Positions 51,726 to 60,863 of a stretch of 64,000 bases of DNA are shown piece after piece. The notes under the pieces were generated by a model. That model was not told where the DNA came from. It did not search any database and worked only from the letters and a program-made list of their open reading frames with translations. Source of the stretch: UBA1422 sp041859095 (GTDB lineage Bacteria > Bacillota > Clostridia > Peptostreptococcales > Anaerovoracaceae); NCBI GenBank assembly GCA_041859095.1, contig JBHEKY010000013.1, positions 5,413-69,412 of the forward strand, in the 5' to 3' direction. Numbering within the stretch: position 1 is the first letter of the stretch; each line of letters starts with the position of its first letter. Made by a program: the position numbers and the translations under genes.

Positions 51726-51794
51726 CTTGGGCAGTCGGGATGCCGGTTGCACAAAGTCCGCAGATTTGCGGCATACTGACGAAAAGGAAACAAT

Positions 51795-52694
51795 ATGTCA
51801 TTATTTAAAGAAAAAAAAGGCATCTTTGGTAGAATGTCCGAAAGGTTGGGGGATGCATTTATGCTCCGCGCCTCTGTGGACGAAGAACTGCTGGAGGAGT
51901 TGGAAGAAATATTGATTACTTCGGATATTGGAATGAACACCACCGAAAAAATCATGGATGACTTGCGTCGGGATATTAAGGTGGGACAAATCACCAACCC
52001 GGAGGGAGTACGCAAACACCTGAAAGCCGATATGATTAAGCTGATTGACAAAGGAGAACGCCACAGAATCCCTGAGGATTTCCCACTGGTGATACTTATA
52101 ATCGGTACCAATGGCAGCGGAAAAACCACTACCATTGGCAAATTGGCGCAGAAGTACCGAAACGAACAGAAGACTGTGCTGATCGCAGCCGCGGACACAT
52201 TCCGGGCAGCAGCGAGTCAACAACTAGAAGTATGGGGAGATCGGGTAGGGGTCAATGTGATTCGTCATAACGACGGGTCTGACCCATCTGCAGTCATCTT
52301 TGATGCCATCACATCAGCAAAAGCAAAGAATATCGATGTGCTGATCTGCGATACTGCTGGCCGTCTTCAGACAAAAAAGAATCTGATGGCCGAGCTGGAA
52401 AAAATGAACAAGGTCATTGATCGGGAATTCCCCGATGCAACAAAAGAGACTTTGTTGGTGTTGGATGCCAATACTGGCAAAAACGCTGTTTCTCAAGCCA
52501 AAGAGTTTGGGGATATTACAGATTTGTCCGGAATCATTCTGACAAAGCTGGATGGAACCGCCAAGGGAGGTATTGCTATAACAATCGCTGACGAGTTCGA
52601 CTTACCCATAAAATTTGTGGGACTAGGTGAAAAGTTGGAAGATTTGGCAGCCTTTGACCCGGCGGAGTATATAGGAGGAATTTTTAATGAGTAA
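51795..52694 (+). CDS. ftsY: Signal recognition particle receptor FtsY
   Basis: A 299-residue FtsY, the short form without the long acidic A domain, as is usual in Firmicutes. It docks SRP-ribosome complexes at the membrane. The GTPase motifs are GTNGSGKTTTIGKLA (G1, about residue 105), DTFRAAASQQLE, DTAGRLQTKKNL (G3), TKLDGTAKGG (G4) and a closing GLGEKLEDLAAFDP. AAAAGGAAA precedes the ATG, and the gene overlaps der by 8 nt. Confidence 0.97.
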   Translation: MSLFKEKKGIFGRMSERLGDAFMLRASVDEELLEELEEILITSDIGMNTTEKIMDDLRRDIKVGQITNPEGVRKHLKADMIKLIDKGERHRIPEDFPLVILIIGTNGSGKTTTIGKLAQKYRNEQKTVLIAAADTFRAAASQQLEVWGDRVGVNVIRHNDGSDPSAVIFDAITSAKAKNIDVLICDTAGRLQTKKNLMAELEKMNKVIDREFPDATKETLLVLDANTGKNAVSQAKEFGDITDLSGIILTKLDGTAKGGIAITIADEFDLPIKFVGLGEKLEDLAAFDPAEYIGGIFNE

Positions 52695-54012
52695 ACCATT
52701 GGTTGCCGTGGTGGGAAGACCCAACGTCGGCAAATCAACGTTTTTTAATATGGTGGTTGGCCGTAGAGTATCCATCGTGGAAGACATCCCCGGGGTTACC
52801 CGAGATCGGATTTATGCCGAAGGTGAATGGCGTAACATTCAGTTTGCCCTGATTGACACTGGTGGTATCGAACCAAACAGTGTGGAGATCATCCCGGCAC
52901 AGATGCGGGAACAGGCGGAAATCGCCATGGACCTGGCAGATGTGATTATGTTTATGGTGGATGGTCGTGACGGTTTGACACCGGCTGATAGGGATGTTGC
53001 GCAAATGCTGCGACAGGCAGGCAAAAAAGTGATTTTGGTTGTCAACAAAGTGGACACTGCCAAACTGCCAGAAGATTTCTATGATTTTTACGAACTGGGG
53101 CTGGGCGAACCCATGGCCATTTCATCCACCAATCTTCTGGGCATCGGCGATGTTCTGGATGAAGTGGTTAAGAATTTTCCAAGAGTTGCCGAAGAGGAAC
53201 AAGAAGACACCATGAAGATAGCGGTGATAGGCAAACCAAATGTGGGCAAATCTTCTTTGGTCAATGAGATTCTTGGTGAGAATCGGGTTATTGTTTCGGA
53301 AATTGCCGGTACCACTAGAGATTCCATCGACAGCCCTTTTGAGCGGGATGGAGAAAAATATCTATTGATTGATACCGCCGGCATTCGCCGCAAGAGCAGG
53401 GTCAACGAAAACATTGAAAAATATAGCGTGGTTCGCGCCATTGCAGCCATTGAGCGTTGCGACGTCTGCCTGCTAATGGTAGATGCATTGGACGGCATCA
53501 CGGAGCAAGACAAAAAAATTGCTGGCTTTGCACATGAAGCAGGCAAGGGCATCATTGTAGTGGTCAACAAATGGGACTTGATAAGTAACAAGGAAACCAA
53601 TACCATGAGGGATTTCGAGCGGGTCATAGACCGGGAACTGACATTTATGTCCTATGCACCAACTCTGTTTATTTCCGTCAAGGAGCATCAACGGATTGAC
53701 AAGGTCCTGGAACTGGCCAAAACAGTTGCCGAGAACCGTGCGCTTCGCGTATCCACAGGTCAGTTGAACAGTCTGATTGGCGATGCAACGATGATGAAAC
53801 CCCCACCCTCAGACAAAGGCAAGCGCCTGAAGATTTACTATGCGACACAGGTTGGAGTCAAGCCACCCTTGTTCTCCTTCCAAATTAACTCCAGAGAGCT
53901 GATGCATTTTTCTTATGCCAGATATCTGGAAAATAGAATCCGTGATTGTTATGGGTTCATGGGTACCTCAATCAAATTTGTTTTCAGAGAGAAGGGAGAA
54001 AAAGCAGAATGA
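52687..54012 (+). CDS. der: Ribosome-associated GTPase Der (EngA)
   Basis: A 441-residue Der with two consecutive GTPase domains and a C-terminal KH-like domain, needed for 50S maturation. G1 motifs are GRPNVGKST at about residue 10 and GKPNVGKSS at about 181; DTGGIEP and DTAGIRRKSR are the two G3 regions, NKVD and NKWD the two G4. AGGAGG is the ribosome site within the end of ftsY. It overlaps plsY by 4 nt. Confidence 0.97.
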   Translation: MSKPLVAVVGRPNVGKSTFFNMVVGRRVSIVEDIPGVTRDRIYAEGEWRNIQFALIDTGGIEPNSVEIIPAQMREQAEIAMDLADVIMFMVDGRDGLTPADRDVAQMLRQAGKKVILVVNKVDTAKLPEDFYDFYELGLGEPMAISSTNLLGIGDVLDEVVKNFPRVAEEEQEDTMKIAVIGKPNVGKSSLVNEILGENRVIVSEIAGTTRDSIDSPFERDGEKYLLIDTAGIRRKSRVNENIEKYSVVRAIAAIERCDVCLLMVDALDGITEQDKKIAGFAHEAGKGIIVVVNKWDLISNKETNTMRDFERVIDRELTFMSYAPTLFISVKEHQRIDKVLELAKTVAENRALRVSTGQLNSLIGDATMMKPPPSDKGKRLKIYYATQVGVKPPLFSFQINSRELMHFSYARYLENRIRDCYGFMGTSIKFVFREKGEKAE

Positions 54013-54638
54013 CAGCACAATCAGCAATTTTTATAGCTCTTGGTTTTATGTTGGCATCTTATTTAATCGGCAGCATTTCACCATCAATTTTACTTGCGAA
54101 AGCCAAGGGAATAGACATCAAAAAAGAGGGAAGCGGCAATGCCGGCACCACCAATACCTTACGTGTCCTAGGGCCATCAGCGGCCATTATTACTCTAGTA
54201 ATTGATGTATGCAAAGGCTTTCTGGCTGTTTTCGGCGGGGCATATTTCAGCGCATTTGCCGGAGAATTCGTTGTGAATCAGACGACATACCTTTGCGCAG
54301 TAGGTGTAGTACTTGGTCATATCTGGCCAATTTTCTTCAAATTCAAAGGTGGGAAAGGAATCGCCACAGCTTTTGGTGCGATCCTGGCTGTTAATTGGAT
54401 GGTTGCGCTAATCGCCTTGGCAATTGTTGCGCTGGGAGTGTTGGTATCCAGAAGGATGTCTGTTGGTTCCCTGTTGGGTGCCCTTGCGCTGCCGTTTCTA
54501 TGTATCTATTTTGAGTTCGATTTCTTAATGGGATCATTCTTTTTAGCAGTTCTGGTAATACATACCCATCGGGCAAACCTGGGTCGTCTTCACAAAGGAA
54601 CCGAACCCAAAATCAGTTTTGGCAACAAAGGCAAATAG
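54009..54638 (+). CDS. plsY: Acyl-phosphate:glycerol-3-phosphate acyltransferase PlsY
   Basis: A 209-residue membrane enzyme with five to six hydrophobic segments, which acylates glycerol 3-phosphate using the acyl-phosphate made by PlsX. The conserved loops GSGNAGTTNTLRVLG, GHIWPIFFKFKGGKGIATA (about residues 100-118) and the C-terminal HRANLGRLHKGTEPK are diagnostic. The ATG at 54009 overlaps the der stop. gpsA, which supplies glycerol 3-phosphate, follows 15 nt later. Confidence 0.95.
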   Translation: MTAQSAIFIALGFMLASYLIGSISPSILLAKAKGIDIKKEGSGNAGTTNTLRVLGPSAAIITLVIDVCKGFLAVFGGAYFSAFAGEFVVNQTTYLCAVGVVLGHIWPIFFKFKGGKGIATAFGAILAVNWMVALIALAIVALGVLVSRRMSVGSLLGALALPFLCIYFEFDFLMGSFFLAVLVIHTHRANLGRLHKGTEPKISFGNKGK

Positions 54639-54653
54639 CCGGGAGGATAAACC

Positions 54654-55649
54654 ATGACGATGAAAAATATAGGCGTGATTGGCGCAGGTAGCTGGGGAAC
54701 CGCCTTGGCTGTTACCCTCAGCGATAAGGGACACAAGGTTAAAATTTGGGACTTAAATGCGGAACATCTGTCAGAGTGTGGCAGGAACCGAGAAAACGTC
54801 AGATTTTTACCCGGTGTGAAGTTTGGCGAGAATCTAGTGACAGCTCCTAACCCGCAGGCGACGATACGTGATGCAGACGTGGTGGTGTTTAGTGCACCGG
54901 CACAGCATTTTCGAAGCGCTCTCAATAGTGGGATACCATATCTGACAGACGATATGGTTATCGTCAATGTGGCCAAGGGAATTGAGCAAAAAACCCTGAA
55001 AAGAATGTCTGAAATCGCCGATGAGCTATTGCCAAACGCCAAATATGTGGTCCTTTCCGGCCCTTCCCATGCGGAAGAAGTGGGACAAAAATTGCCCACC
55101 ACCGTTGCGGTGGCTTCAAAGGATATGGCTTTGGCAGAATATGTTCAGGATGTTTTCATCACAGACCGTTTTCGCGTTTACACGAATCATGATGTGGTTG
55201 GTGTGGAACTGGGTGGCGCATTGAAGAATATCATTGCCCTTGCAGCAGGCATCTCTGATGGCATGGGCTTTGGCGACAATGCAAAAGCAGCGATGATGAC
55301 CCGAGGAATGGTGGAAATGGCTAGGTTGGGGGTTGCACTCGGTGGAGAAGCATCGACCTTTTGGGGCTTGACCGGCATGGGGGACTTAATTGTTACCTGT
55401 ACCAGCATGCACTCCCGTAACAGAAGATGCGGAATTCTCATTGGACAAGGCATGAAACCAGAGGAGGCTGTGAAAGAGGTTGGCATGGTGGTGGAAGGAA
55501 TGTACACCGCAGAAGCCGCATATGAACTAGCCCACAAAGTTGGTGTTGACATGCCGTTTACCGACAGAATTTACAAGGTCATTCAGGGAGAAATTGATGC
55601 CACAACGGCAGCCTTTGAACTGATGACCCGGGAAAGAAAGCACGAATAA
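54654..55649 (+). CDS. gpsA: Glycerol-3-phosphate dehydrogenase [NAD(P)+]
   Basis: A 331-residue GpsA making sn-glycerol 3-phosphate from dihydroxyacetone phosphate for phospholipid synthesis. NIGVIGAGSWGTALAVTL binds the nucleotide, VNVAKGIEQKTL and VLSGPSHAEEV follow, and the catalytic lysine stands in GVELGGALKNIIALAAG near residue 190. The start follows GGGAGGA; a second ATG six bases later is the alternative. Confidence 0.96.
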   Translation: MTMKNIGVIGAGSWGTALAVTLSDKGHKVKIWDLNAEHLSECGRNRENVRFLPGVKFGENLVTAPNPQATIRDADVVVFSAPAQHFRSALNSGIPYLTDDMVIVNVAKGIEQKTLKRMSEIADELLPNAKYVVLSGPSHAEEVGQKLPTTVAVASKDMALAEYVQDVFITDRFRVYTNHDVVGVELGGALKNIIALAAGISDGMGFGDNAKAAMMTRGMVEMARLGVALGGEASTFWGLTGMGDLIVTCTSMHSRNRRCGILIGQGMKPEEAVKEVGMVVEGMYTAEAAYELAHKVGVDMPFTDRIYKVIQGEIDATTAAFELMTRERKHE

Positions 55650-55651
55650 TA

Positions 55652-57019
55652 ATGATATCAAACCAAAACACGTTTCATATCCAAACCTTCGGCTGCCAGA
55701 TGAACGAGCGGGACTCGGAAACATTGGCAGGGATGCTGATAGAAATGGGATATGTGGCAACAACTGACAAGAAGGCCGCAGATGTGGCCATCATCAATAC
55801 TTGCAGTGTCCGGGAAAACGCAGATTTGCGTTTTTTTGGCACTTTAGGGCAACTGAAAAAAATCAAGGAAGTACGCCCTGATTTTGTGGTATGCATTTGC
55901 GGTTGTATGATGCAGCAGCAGCACATTATTGATACCGTGAAAAGCAAATACCCTTGGGTGGACCTGATTTTTGGTACGCATAACATCCATGCTTTCCCCG
56001 AGTTACTTGAGAACGTCAGAGATGAACGAATCAAGCAAGTTGCGATTTTGGCAGACGGAGGGGAAATTGTGGAAGGGCTTCCTGCGAAACGGGAACACAA
56101 GCACAAAGCCTTTGTAAATATTATGTATGGTTGTAATAATTTCTGCACCTATTGTATTGTTCCGTTTACTAGGGGCAGAGAACGTAGCCGCAAACCGGAA
56201 GAAATATTAATGGAAATTAAAAACCTGGTAGCGGATGGGGTCAAAGAAATCACATTACTGGGGCAGAACGTCAACTCCTATTATGGAGTTTCCGGTCAGA
56301 GAGATTCTGAAATGCCTCATACAGGGATATCTCGGAATATGGACTTTGCTGACTTGATTCATTTGCTCAATGATATTGAAGGGCTGGAGCGGATCCGATT
56401 TATGACATCCCATCCAAAGGATTTATCCGATAAACTGATAGAAGCATATCGCATATGTGACAAACTGCACCCCTACATCCATTTACCTGTCCAGTCCGGT
56501 AGCGACCGAATTCTGCAGCTGATGAATCGGAGATATACCGCCAAATATTATTTGGATTTGGTCAACAAACTTCAAGACACAATTCCCAACCTGTGTATTA
56601 CAACAGACCTGATTGTCGGATTTCCCGGAGAAACAGAAGAGGATTTTCAGGAAACCTTGAATCTATGTCATAAGGTGCAGTTCGACTCGGCGTTTACCTT
56701 TATTTATTCTGTTCGAAAAGGAACTCCCGCCGAGAAGTATGAGGACCAAGTGTCAGAAGAGGTGAAGCACGATAGGTTCAATCGTCTGGTGGAAGTGATT
56801 AATCGTTATGCTGCTGAAAAAAACCAAGCCTATGTGGGACGAGAGGTTTCGGTTTTGGTAGATGGGGCTAGTAAGACGGATGGGACTATGCTGACAGGTC
56901 GAACCGAAGAGTTTAAAGTAGTCGATTTTCCGGATGGGGGACAGAAAATTGGTGATATTGTCAATGTTGAGATAACCCAGGGAAAAACTTTTTCCCTCCG
57001 TGGAAATGCAAGCCGCTGA
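55652..57019 (+). CDS. miaB: tRNA-2-methylthio-N6-dimethylallyladenosine synthase MiaB
   Basis: A 455-residue methylthiotransferase acting on A37 of tRNAs that read UNN codons. The N-terminal cluster cysteines are in FGCQMNERDSE, NTCSVRENA and CGCMMQQ; the radical SAM cluster is in YGCNNFCTYCIVPFTRGRERSR (short segments), at about residues 160-175; the C-terminal TRAM domain covers about 385-450. The ribosome site is poor, 2 nt after gpsA, so translation may be coupled. Confidence 0.95.
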   Translation: MISNQNTFHIQTFGCQMNERDSETLAGMLIEMGYVATTDKKAADVAIINTCSVRENADLRFFGTLGQLKKIKEVRPDFVVCICGCMMQQQHIIDTVKSKYPWVDLIFGTHNIHAFPELLENVRDERIKQVAILADGGEIVEGLPAKREHKHKAFVNIMYGCNNFCTYCIVPFTRGRERSRKPEEILMEIKNLVADGVKEITLLGQNVNSYYGVSGQRDSEMPHTGISRNMDFADLIHLLNDIEGLERIRFMTSHPKDLSDKLIEAYRICDKLHPYIHLPVQSGSDRILQLMNRRYTAKYYLDLVNKLQDTIPNLCITTDLIVGFPGETEEDFQETLNLCHKVQFDSAFTFIYSVRKGTPAEKYEDQVSEEVKHDRFNRLVEVINRYAAEKNQAYVGREVSVLVDGASKTDGTMLTGRTEEFKVVDFPDGGQKIGDIVNVEITQGKTFSLRGNASR

Positions 57020-57101
57020 CCTCAGCAATTTTCTCAATGATAAGACAATAGTCAGAAGATTAGAACTTTGCATTTTCAATGGTTTTAAAAGGAAAGAGAT
57101 A

Positions 57102-57130
57102 TTGAAATCTCACTTTAATAGGTATACAAT
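57102..57130 (+). promoter_or_regulatory. Promoter of the ech operon
   Basis: TTGAAA at 57102-57107, 17-nt spacer, TACAAT at 57125-57130: 5/6 and 5/6 consensus. The gap between miaB and echA (57020-57200) has no clear terminator, and the leader of about 65 nt before the GGAGG is AT-rich with no symmetrical redox-regulator site that I can recognise. Confidence 0.7.
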
Positions 57131-57200
57131 GTGTACGTCTGTATGCTATGTTATATTTTATACAAATTCTAATTGGACGAATTTAGTTAAGGAGGATTCA

Positions 57201-59114
57201 ATGGGCACAATTATTTTTTTAATATTGTTTCCGCTGGTTGTGGCAGTAGCTCTTTTGATACTCAAGACGGACAAGCCACGAGACATCATCGTGAAAGGTG
57301 GCGCCGCAATTATCGCGTTTGCATCTGTGATTCTCGTCATTCAAAATTTCAGTACCGGAGGACAATATTTCGAATTCCATTCCGAAGTCATCACTTACAC
57401 AATGATGGGAATCGAAATATGTCTGGGCGTACTGATTTTTTATTTGGGTATTAAATACAAAAAATACCTGGCTTGCATTCTTGCAGGAATTCAAACACCA
57501 TTAATGGTTTGGTTCGAGCTGACCATCGGTCACAAAGTGGAAGTAGCCAACAACATCTATGTGGATTGGCTTTCAATGATCATGATTCTGATCATCGGCA
57601 TCATCGGTACATTAATCTGTGTGTATGCCATCGGATACATGAAAGATTTCCAACATCACCATGCAGGTGAAAAGGACAGAAGGCCGTGGTTCTTCTTCCT
57701 CATGTTCCTGTTCTTGTCGGCAATGTTCGGCATTGTGATTTCCAACAATTTGGTATGGTTATATTTCTTCTGGGAAATCACTACATTGTGTTCCTTCTTC
57801 CTGATTGGATACACCAAGACAGAAGAAGCAGTACGCAACTCTTTCAGAGCATTGATTATGAACCTGGCCGGTGGCATGGGTTTTGTCATTGCAATCATCA
57901 TTCTTGGGAAATTCTACGGCACCATTGAGTTGAGCCAAATGCTCCTGATTGGAACCATGGGATACAGTGTTGCGGCACCGGCAATATTCCTTGCCTTCGC
58001 CGGAATCACCAAAGCTGCTCAAATGCCGTTTAACAGTTGGTTGCTTGGCGCTATGATAGCACCGACACCAACTTCCGCTTTGCTCCATTCCTCGACAATG
58101 GTCAAAGCCGGCGTATTCCTAGTCATCAAACTGGCACCTGTCCTGACGGGCAATATCGCAGGTCTCATGGTCGTACTGGTTGGAGGAATTACTTTCCTGA
58201 TGGCTTCGTTTGCAGCCATCAACCAGCATAACGCCAAAAAATTGCTGGCATATTCCACAGTTGCCAACCTTGGATTGATTGTCGCCTGCGCAGGCGTCGG
58301 TACTCCGGGCGCTGTATGGGCCGGCATTATGTTGATTATATTCCACGCCGTCACCAAGTCTCTCTTGTTCCTTTGCGTCGGGACTGCAGAACATAACATC
58401 GGCAGCAGAGATATCGAAGACATGGATGGTCTTTTTGACAGGATGCCCCGCTTGGCTTCCTTTATGCTTATCGGTATTGCAGGGATGTTCCTGGCTCCGT
58501 TAGGTATGTTGATTTCAAAGTGGGCTGCCCTTTCCGCATTTGTGGATTCCGGCAATATCATCCTAATCCTGATCATCTGCTTCGGTAGTGCAGCCACATT
58601 GTTCTACTGGACCAAGTGGATGGGCAAAATGACGTCGATTGTAGCTGGGGAAGAAAACATTGAAGGCAAGGTTCATAGGGAAGAGTGGTTCACCGAAGGT
58701 GCCCATGCGATTATGACCGTGTTGCTCTGCATCGGCTTCCCATTGATTTCGAAGTTCTTGCTGGTTCCTTACCTGGATAACGTATTTGGCGCTACCGAAG
58801 GCGGACTAGCCTTGACTGCATACGATATGATTATTATGTGCCTCATGATTGGTGTCGTCGTTCTGATGTTTGCCTTCCTGTTTGGGAAAACCAACAAACG
58901 AATTGTGCCAATTTACCTTTCAGGAGTCAACAAAGGCGATAATGTCACCTACGAAGGCTCGATGCAGAAAGATATGACGGTTTCGCTACGAAACTGGTAC
59001 ATGAATGGTTATTTCGGTGAAGCAAAGATGAATCTGATTGGCGGCGTAGCCACCGGCGTGATTATCGTTGTGACACTCGGCATGGTTGCCGGAACAATTA
59101 TAGGAGGTATGTAA
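57201..59114 (+). CDS. echA: Ech hydrogenase subunit EchA (NuoL/antiporter-like)
   Basis: A 637-residue membrane protein with some fifteen hydrophobic segments, of the NuoL/MrpA family. The conserved antiporter core is visible: FFWEITTLCSFFLIGY with the functional Glu, the KAAQMPFNSWLLGAM loop with its Lys, and HSSTMVKAGVFLV. It should couple electron flow in the hydrogenase to H+ or Na+ movement. The ATG at 57201 follows AAGGAGG; the open frame reaches upstream through the promoter but has no other ribosome site. First gene of a six-gene operon in the canonical echA-F order. Confidence 0.93.
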   Translation: MGTIIFLILFPLVVAVALLILKTDKPRDIIVKGGAAIIAFASVILVIQNFSTGGQYFEFHSEVITYTMMGIEICLGVLIFYLGIKYKKYLACILAGIQTPLMVWFELTIGHKVEVANNIYVDWLSMIMILIIGIIGTLICVYAIGYMKDFQHHHAGEKDRRPWFFFLMFLFLSAMFGIVISNNLVWLYFFWEITTLCSFFLIGYTKTEEAVRNSFRALIMNLAGGMGFVIAIIILGKFYGTIELSQMLLIGTMGYSVAAPAIFLAFAGITKAAQMPFNSWLLGAMIAPTPTSALLHSSTMVKAGVFLVIKLAPVLTGNIAGLMVVLVGGITFLMASFAAINQHNAKKLLAYSTVANLGLIVACAGVGTPGAVWAGIMLIIFHAVTKSLLFLCVGTAEHNIGSRDIEDMDGLFDRMPRLASFMLIGIAGMFLAPLGMLISKWAALSAFVDSGNIILILIICFGSAATLFYWTKWMGKMTSIVAGEENIEGKVHREEWFTEGAHAIMTVLLCIGFPLISKFLLVPYLDNVFGATEGGLALTAYDMIIMCLMIGVVVLMFAFLFGKTNKRIVPIYLSGVNKGDNVTYEGSMQKDMTVSLRNWYMNGYFGEAKMNLIGGVATGVIIVVTLGMVAGTIIGGM

Positions 59115-59115
59115 A

Positions 59116-59976
59116 ATGACTACAGTATTAAGTGTAATTGCATACTTGATCCTTGCACCGGTGGTAGGAGGCCTATTGGCCGGACTTGACAGAATTGTCA
59201 GCGCCAGAATGCAGGGAAGAGTAGGCCCTCCGCTGTTCCAGCCTTTCTATGATGTGCTTAAACTCACAGAAAAAGAAAAAATTACGGTCAACAAGATTCA
59301 GGATTTCTATGTGCTTTGCTTCTTTGTGTTCGTTGTAATCACCGGTGTATTCTTCTTTGCAGGAGAAAGCCTTTTGATGATTATCTTCACATTGACATTA
59401 GCCAGCGTATTCTTGATTCTAGCTGCATTTTCATCCAATTCTCCCTACGCTCAAGTGGGCGCAGAAAGAGAACTACTGTTGATGATGGCATATGAACCTA
59501 TGGTGCTATTAACCGCAATCGGTTTTTATCTTCAATCCGGTTCCTTCCGAGTTGATGATATCCTTGGCTCAGAGGCAATGCCTCTGCTTCCGCTGATAGG
59601 AATCTTCTCCGGTTACGTTTACATTCTGACCATCAAATTCCGTAAATCGCCTTTCGACCTTTCCACGTCCCATCATGGACATCAGGAACTGGTCAAGGGT
59701 TTGACCACAGAGTTTTCCGGCACAACACTTGCTATCATGGAAGTGGCTCATTGGTACGAAAACGTATTCCTGCTGGGTATTGTGTTCTTGTTCTTCATGA
59801 ACGGTTCCGCCCTGATGGTTATCGTCGGGTTGATTATCTGCGTCGTGACATACTTCTTCGAAGTATTCATCGACAACACCTTCGCGAGAGTGAAGTGGCA
59901 GCTAGCGCTGAACTACGCATGGGCAGTTGCCTTTGTGCTTGGTGGCATCAACCTTTTCATATTAATTTTAGGATAG
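59116..59976 (+). CDS. echB: Ech hydrogenase subunit EchB (NuoH-like)
   Basis: A 286-residue membrane subunit related to NuoH, with about eight hydrophobic segments. GLDRIVSARMQGRVGPPLFQPFYDVLKL (short segments) near residues 23-50 is the hallmark loop linking the membrane part to the hydrogenase module; PFDLSTSHHGHQELVKGLTTEFSG matches the EchB/HycD version of the quinone-site loop. It starts 1 nt after the echA stop with AGGAGG inside echA. Confidence 0.93.
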   Translation: MTTVLSVIAYLILAPVVGGLLAGLDRIVSARMQGRVGPPLFQPFYDVLKLTEKEKITVNKIQDFYVLCFFVFVVITGVFFFAGESLLMIIFTLTLASVFLILAAFSSNSPYAQVGAERELLLMMAYEPMVLLTAIGFYLQSGSFRVDDILGSEAMPLLPLIGIFSGYVYILTIKFRKSPFDLSTSHHGHQELVKGLTTEFSGTTLAIMEVAHWYENVFLLGIVFLFFMNGSALMVIVGLIICVVTYFFEVFIDNTFARVKWQLALNYAWAVAFVLGGINLFILILG

Positions 59977-59986
59977 GAGGTAACCA

Positions 59987-60493
59987 ATGTCATATGTAAC
60001 AAAATCACCATGGATCATTCATTATGATGGTTCCAGCTGCAACGGTTGCGACATAGAAGTGTTGGCTTGCCTTACACCTATGTATGACGTTGAACGTTTT
60101 GGCATTATCAATACCGGTAACCCAAAACACGCTGACGTATTCCTTGTGACCGGTGCGGTCAATGAACAAAACAAGGACGTCGTGAAGCAAATATACGAGC
60201 AAATGCCCGAACCCAAAGCAGTTGTCGCCATCGGTATCTGTGCCTGCACAGGCGGCGTGTTCAGCGATTGCTACAATGTAATGGGCGGTGTGGACACAGT
60301 CATTCCTGTGGACTGCTATGTCCCAGGATGTGCTGCACGACCTGAAGCCATCATTGATGGTGTGGTTGCCGGACTTGGCGCATTGGCTGCTAAACGAGCA
60401 GCGATGGATGTGGCCGTTTCCCAGGCAAAACAGGACAAAGCCCAGGGCACTACACCCTCGCAGCAAACTGAGGAGGTAAAAACCAATGACTGA
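59987..60493 (+). CDS. echC: Ech hydrogenase small subunit EchC (NuoB-like)
   Basis: A 168-residue [4Fe-4S] small subunit. The proximal-cluster cysteines are C18 and C21 (SSCNGCDIE), C85 (GICACTGG) and C115 (PGCAARPE). It passes electrons between EchF and the Ni-Fe site in EchE. After about residue 135 the protein carries a polar Ala/Lys/Gln-rich tail of some 33 residues that goes beyond the usual family end. Overlaps echD by 8 nt. Confidence 0.94.
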   Translation: MSYVTKSPWIIHYDGSSCNGCDIEVLACLTPMYDVERFGIINTGNPKHADVFLVTGAVNEQNKDVVKQIYEQMPEPKAVVAIGICACTGGVFSDCYNVMGGVDTVIPVDCYVPGCAARPEAIIDGVVAGLGALAAKRAAMDVAVSQAKQDKAQGTTPSQQTEEVKTND

Positions 60494-60845
60494 TAAAAAA
60501 TACAAGGTTCAGGACTTTTCGGCATTAGCGCCGGACAGCCTGCTGTCAGCCGTGAGAGATCTCAAAGGCGAGGGATACAGACTAGTTCAGATCTGCGGCA
60601 CCCTAAAAGAAGACGGAATTGAAGTGTTGTATTCATTTGATAAGGATCACATCGCTAAAAATTTAAGAGTCTTGCTTGCTCAGGAAGAAAAAATCGAAAG
60701 CATTTCCGGAGAATACTGGCCTGCATTCATTTATGAGAATGAAGTCCATGATTTATTTGGAATCACCTTTAAGCATCTGGCCCTGGACTTCGGCGGGAAA
60801 TTCTACAAAGTTTCCGAGCCCACTCCATGGAACCCGAAGAAATAG
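60486..60845 (+). CDS. echD: Ech hydrogenase subunit EchD (NuoC-like)
   Basis: A 119-residue protein related to the 30-kDa NuoC subunit. The conserved part is SGEYWPAFIYENEVHDLFGITFKHLALDF (short segments), near residues 75-103, the family motif contacting the large subunit. It has no cofactor motif and is likely structural. AGGAGG in the echC tail is its ribosome site. Confidence 0.9.
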   Translation: MTDKKYKVQDFSALAPDSLLSAVRDLKGEGYRLVQICGTLKEDGIEVLYSFDKDHIAKNLRVLLAQEEKIESISGEYWPAFIYENEVHDLFGITFKHLALDFGGKFYKVSEPTPWNPKK

Positions 60846-60863
60846 GAAAGGAAGGTAGAAACT

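Noticed and set aside
51726..51794. Terminator between smc and ftsY
   Set aside because: A CCGCA/TGCGG hairpin exists but no T-run follows.
57000..57200. 67-codon N-terminal extension of EchA
   Set aside because: It overlaps the end of miaB and the promoter, is not membrane-like, and AAGGAGG stands directly before the ATG at 57201.
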